From an uncultured Blautia sp. (GTDB lineage Bacteria > Bacillota > Clostridia > Lachnospirales > Lachnospiraceae): a DNA stretch of 18,278 nucleotides. The translations under genes and the position numbers were made by a program. The notes beneath the pieces are model-generated. The model searched no databases. It had not been told where the DNA came from and saw nothing but the letters and a program-made list of their open reading frames with translations. This document shows positions 15,846 through 18,278 of this stretch, piece after piece; the stretch's first letter is position 1, and each line of letters begins with the position of its first letter. Location: positions 1 through 18,278 of the forward strand of contig CAKRYE010000039.1 in the NCBI GenBank assembly GCA_934426285.1, in the 5' to 3' direction.

Positions 15846-15910
15846 TTGACAAAATTATATTATACGACATATAATATCAGCAACAAAACAATATTGCACT
15901 GCTGTATAAT
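15846..15910 (+). promoter_or_regulatory. Strong promoter(s) of the padR operon with operator-like palindrome
   Basis: TTGACA (15846-15851) and TATAAT (15870-15875) are exact consensus boxes with an 18-base spacer. A perfect 8-bp inverted repeat, ATATTATA (15857-15864) and TATAATAT (15870-15877) with a 5-base spacer CGACA, overlaps the -10 box and is a plausible binding site for the PadR repressor encoded just downstream. A second TATAAT at 15905-15910, in the same TATAATAT context 35 bases downstream, may be a second start or second operator half, though its -35 is weak. Confidence 0.75.
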
Positions 15911-16011
15911 ATGTACTGGACTGGATAGATTTCGTTACTAAGAACGGAATAACTGGACTTCAATGTGGCAGATGTATGTGCAGGGTGTTAATGAGACAAG
16001 GGAGTGTGCAT

Positions 16012-16365
16012 ATGGTTTTTAATACGGGTGCGGCGCTTCTGGATGCGATTGTTCTGGCTGTGGTTTCCAAGGAAAAGGAAGGGACCTATGGTTATAAGAT
16101 TACTCAGGATGTACGGGGAGTTCTGGAAATTTCAGAATCTACCTTGTATCCGGTACTGAGGCGATTGCAGAAGGATGATTGTCTTGAGGTTTATGATATG
16201 GCCTTTGCCGGGAGAAACCGGAGATATTATAAGCTGACGGAGAAGGGGGCTGCTCAGTTGAGCCTGTACAGGGCTGAATGGGAAATTTATTCGTCGAAGA
16301 TCACAGGCGTTCTTGATGGACAGAATGTGAGGGCAGACGGTGTTGACGAGGGAGGAATTGGATGA
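16012..16365 (+). CDS. PadR-family transcriptional regulator
   Basis: I choose the ATG at 16012 because AAGGGAG (15998-16004) sits seven bases upstream and the product then begins MVFNTGAALLDAIVLAVV, the normal PadR start; in-frame Mets at 15976 and 15991 lack this support. The 117-residue protein has the PadR winged helix: YGYKITQDV, then ISESTLYPVLRRLQKDDCLEVY (recognition helix and wing), then AGRNRRYYKLTEKG (beta wing). A short C-terminal helix probably mediates dimerisation. PadR proteins usually repress their own operon and respond to envelope or chemical stress. The stop overlaps the next start (ATGA at 16362-16365), so it is translationally coupled to the DUF1700 gene. It is likely autoregulated through the palindrome over the upstream -10 box. 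Confidence 0.93.
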   Translation: MVFNTGAALLDAIVLAVVSKEKEGTYGYKITQDVRGVLEISESTLYPVLRRLQKDDCLEVYDMAFAGRNRRYYKLTEKGAAQLSLYRAEWEIYSSKITGVLDGQNVRADGVDEGGIG

Positions 16366-17057
16366 TGGACAGGGCGCAGTTTATGCGGGAGCTGGAGGAG
16401 CTGCTTGCGGATATTTCTGAGACAGAGAGGCAGGATGCCCTTGAGTTTTATAATAATTATTTTGATGATGCGGGAATTGAGAATGAGGCTTCGGTGATCA
16501 GGGATCTTGGAAGTCCTGAGAAGGTTGCGGCAATCATCAAGGCAGATCTGAAGGATCCGGAAAAGAGTTATGAGTATGGAGAATATACAGAGCATGGTTA
16601 TGAGGATGCCCGGACAAAAGAAACAGAGCAGATGCCTGAAAAATACGGGAAAGAGAAGCGCTTTTTCAGGAAGGGAAACCAGGCAGCGCTGATTTTGGCA
16701 GTGATCCTGCTGGTTTTTATTTCTCCTTTTGTTAAGGGAGCTGTTGGCGGAATCCTGTCTTTGGCAGTTGGTATTTTGTTGCTTCCCTTCTGGCTGATCG
16801 TTGGACTGGGCATAGGTGCGGTTGCTTTATTGATCGGTGGATTTGCTGCTATTGTGGCAGGAATAGGGCTTTGCGTGGTGATGACCGGAACCGGAGTCAT
16901 GACCATAGGAATTGGCTGTCTGATGATCGCGTTGGCAATCCTTATGGTTTTGGGGCTGATCAGTATTGCAATACGGATCGTACCTAAGTGGTTCCGGAAA
17001 ATGACTGACTTTTTTAACAGGCTGCTTTACAGGAAGAGAGGGGAGGCGGTGAAATGA
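16362..17057 (+). CDS. DUF1700 (HAAS-type) multi-pass membrane protein
   Basis: The N-terminal 65 residues (from MMDRAQFMRELEELLADISE, with ERQDALEFYNNYFDDAG and LGSPEKVAAIIKADL) are the helical DUF1700/HAAS-type domain often encoded next to padR. A charged linker (about 65-105) follows, then a long hydrophobic region (about 107-205) of roughly three to four transmembrane helices rich in Gly, Ile and Leu, and a basic C-terminus (KWFRKM...YRKRGEAVK) expected in the cytoplasm. The start is the first of two adjacent ATGs (16362 or 16365), with AGGGAGG at 16349-16355. Start and stop both overlap the neighbouring genes by four bases, so padR, this gene and the next are translated as a coupled unit. 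The family's role is thought to be in envelope stress or signalling; the biochemical function is unknown. Confidence 0.9.
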   Translation: MMDRAQFMRELEELLADISETERQDALEFYNNYFDDAGIENEASVIRDLGSPEKVAAIIKADLKDPEKSYEYGEYTEHGYEDARTKETEQMPEKYGKEKRFFRKGNQAALILAVILLVFISPFVKGAVGGILSLAVGILLLPFWLIVGLGIGAVALLIGGFAAIVAGIGLCVVMTGTGVMTIGIGCLMIALAILMVLGLISIAIRIVPKWFRKMTDFFNRLLYRKRGEAVK

Positions 17058-17983
17058 AGAAATTTACGAAAGGAATGCTGATCGCAGCAGGAATTTTTGC
17101 TGCAGCAGGAATCGGACTGACTGCTGCCGGTGGTGTTATGGGAGCCAGTATGTCGGAACTGACAGGGGTGAACAGTCTGAAACGGATTCTCTGGATGACG
17201 GAGTGGGACGATGATCATGATGACTATGATGATGACGATTATGAGGATCATGTTGAACATGATGGGATGGAACATAGTGCGGAAATGAGGCAGAAAGACA
17301 TGGAGCCTGCGGCAGTGGGAAATGAAAGCTCGACAGATGGCACTGTATACCAGCTAAAATATCAGCCCACAAAGCTGGATATAGAGCTGAAGTACGATGA
17401 GCTGATTCTGGAAGAAGGCGACAGTTTCTGTGTCAGAGTTTATGATGACAGTGGAAAGAATGTGACAGTAAAGGAGAGTTCAGATATTCTTAAGGTCAGA
17501 AGCACGAAAAAGCTGTCTAAAACCAGAAAGGTGTGTATCTCCTATCCGGAAGACGTTAAGCTTCAGGAGTTGGAGATTGAAATGGGTGCAGGCACTGTTT
17601 ATCTGAACAGAGATATTGAGACAGAGAAGCTGAGTGTGGAAATGGGAGCCGGGAAGTTTGACAGTAAGAATCCGGTGACTGCAAAGGAAGCAGATCTGGA
17701 AATCGGAACCGGAAGTATGACATTTGCAGATCTGAGTGCAAAGAAAATATCTGGAGAATGCGGTCTTGGGGAACTGGATCTTACAATGACCGGTACTCAG
17801 GAGGATTATAATTATGATCTGGAATGTGGAGTGGGAAATCTGGATGTGGGCTCTGATTCCTACAGTGGACTTGGCAGAGAGAAAAGCATTTCCAATACAG
17901 GTGCAGACAGGAAACTGGATCTGGAGTGCGGTATGGGAAATGTATCGGTGAATTTCTCCGGGAAAGAGCACAGGAATTTGTAG
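17054..17983 (+). CDS. DUF4097-family beta-repeat protein with N-terminal membrane anchor and Asp/His-rich segment
   Basis: The 309-residue product starts with a basic, hydrophobic N-terminus (MKKFTKGMLIAAGIFAAAGI, helix to about 32), a signal anchor or signal peptide placing the rest outside the membrane. Residues 52-74 are extremely acidic with interspersed His (WDDDHDDYDDDDYEDHVEHD), suggesting cation binding. From about 108 comes a DUF4097 beta-strand repeat region in which an E-x-G-x-G motif recurs six times (EMGAG 176 and 196, EIGTG 216, ECGLG 235, ECGVG 257, ECGMG 291), typical of a beta-helix-like solenoid. Three of these carry a Cys (236, 258, 292). GGGGAGG (17040-17046) is the RBS; the start overlaps the DUF1700 stop by four bases. 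DUF4097 proteins commonly accompany DUF1700/PspC/LiaF-type envelope-stress genes; no enzymatic role is assigned. Confidence 0.88.
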   Translation: MKKFTKGMLIAAGIFAAAGIGLTAAGGVMGASMSELTGVNSLKRILWMTEWDDDHDDYDDDDYEDHVEHDGMEHSAEMRQKDMEPAAVGNESSTDGTVYQLKYQPTKLDIELKYDELILEEGDSFCVRVYDDSGKNVTVKESSDILKVRSTKKLSKTRKVCISYPEDVKLQELEIEMGAGTVYLNRDIETEKLSVEMGAGKFDSKNPVTAKEADLEIGTGSMTFADLSAKKISGECGLGELDLTMTGTQEDYNYDLECGVGNLDVGSDSYSGLGREKSISNTGADRKLDLECGMGNVSVNFSGKEHRNL

Positions 17984-18031
17984 ACATTCTGAGGAGTATA
18001 CACTCTGACGGGTAGAAATAAAAGTAGTATT

Positions 18032-18105
18032 TAACCGAATTAAGCAGTTATTCGGTTATGAGCAAGTAGCGAAGCGGATGATTTTATCCGCTGGATTTAA
18101 GGAGG
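18032..18105 (+). promoter_or_regulatory. Structured leader before pspC
   Basis: The 131-base gap between the DUF4097 gene and pspC holds two adjacent hairpins: TAACCGAAT/ATTCGGTTA (18032-18040, 18050-18058; 9 bp, 9-base loop) and AGCGGAT/ATCCGCT (18073-18079, 18086-18092; 7 bp, 6-base loop). The strong Shine-Dalgarno TAAGGAGG (18098-18105) follows six bases after the second. Neither hairpin has a T-run, so they are not intrinsic terminators; an mRNA stability or processing element is possible. I see no convincing promoter here. Confidence 0.5.
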
Positions 18106-18114
18106 AAATGGAAC

Positions 18115-18278
18115 ATGAGTGACAAACGTTTATACAAATCATCAGAAAACAGCATGCTTTGCGGTGTATGTGGAGGAATCGCAGAATATTTTGATATTGA
18201 CCCTACGCTGGTGCGTCTGGCATGGGTGATCCTTACCTGCTTTGGCGGTGCGGGAATCTGGGCATATATCATTGCTGC
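18115..18278 (+). CDS. PspC-domain envelope-stress protein, 3' truncated by the window
   Basis: Only the first 54 residues are present. They read MSDKRLYKSSENSMLCGVCG, then GIAEYFDIDPTLVRLAWVIL, a textbook PspC domain start: basic N-terminus, CGVCGGIAEYF turn and DPTLVRLAW leading into the first transmembrane segment with FGGAGIWAYIIAA. PspC-domain proteins sit in the cytoplasmic membrane and act in phage-shock or LiaFSR-like envelope stress responses. TAAGGAGG (18098-18105) is nine bases upstream of the ATG at 18115. The ATG at 18108 is not used, since it meets a stop after four codons. It follows the padR–DUF1700–DUF4097 genes on the same strand and probably belongs to the same regulatory unit. 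Confidence 0.93.
   Translation, partial: MSDKRLYKSSENSMLCGVCGGIAEYFDIDPTLVRLAWVILTCFGGAGIWAYIIA

Noticed and set aside
15976..16011. Extended N-terminus for PadR starting at 15976 or 15991
   Set aside because: The extra residues match no PadR start and the only good ribosome binding site (15998-16004) serves the ATG at 16012.
1..18278. Search for tRNA, rRNA, CRISPR arrays, transposases, phage or toxin-antitoxin genes
   Set aside because: None was recognised by eye. The only repeat structure of note is the 15542-15747 palindrome, which is not a spaced direct-repeat array.

Overview
The window looks like chromosomal DNA of a low-to-mid-GC Firmicute, most likely a gut Lachnospiraceae (Blautia/Dorea-like). 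This rests on protein style, strong AGGAGG ribosome binding sites, TTGACA/TATAAT promoters, and the families present: AddAB rather than RecBCD, HslO, glutamine-dependent NadE, and a PadR–DUF1700–DUF4097–PspC cluster. It is mostly ordinary core genome. I see no tRNA, rRNA, CRISPR array, transposase or phage gene.

Layout, left to right. (1) 1-1107: 3' part of a HelD-like superfamily 1 helicase, cut by the window edge. (2) 1310-2416: a secreted lipoprotein with its own promoter and a hairpin behind it. (3) 2498-6420: a rightward group with a class I SAM methyltransferase, the redox chaperone HslO (Hsp33) and the glutamine-dependent NAD synthetase NadE, closed by a strong intrinsic terminator. 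(4) 6399-6836, leftward: a small one-pass membrane protein with a divergent FMN-binding-like domain, convergent with nadE. (5) 6941-13998: addB and addA, overlapping by one base, encoding the double-strand-break repair helicase-nuclease. (6) 14074-15477, leftward: an RsmF-type rRNA m5C methyltransferase, convergent with addA over a long shared hairpin. (7) 15478-16011: a divergent intergenic region of about 530 bases holding a 206-bp near-perfect palindrome with a bidirectional terminator at its core, then strong promoter sequences. (8) 16012-18278: padR, a DUF1700 membrane protein and a DUF4097 protein, translationally coupled by ATGA overlaps, followed after a structured leader by the start of a PspC protein. 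This looks like a PadR-controlled envelope-stress module.

The most noteworthy items are the 15542-15747 palindrome, the two leftward genes whose stop codons both sit in the loop of a bidirectional terminator hairpin, the FMN-binding-like protein lacking the flavinylation motif, and the PadR module with its operator-like palindrome over the -10 box and an Asp/His-rich segment in the DUF4097 protein. No complete undescribed system is evident. The palindrome is the best candidate for something not yet catalogued.
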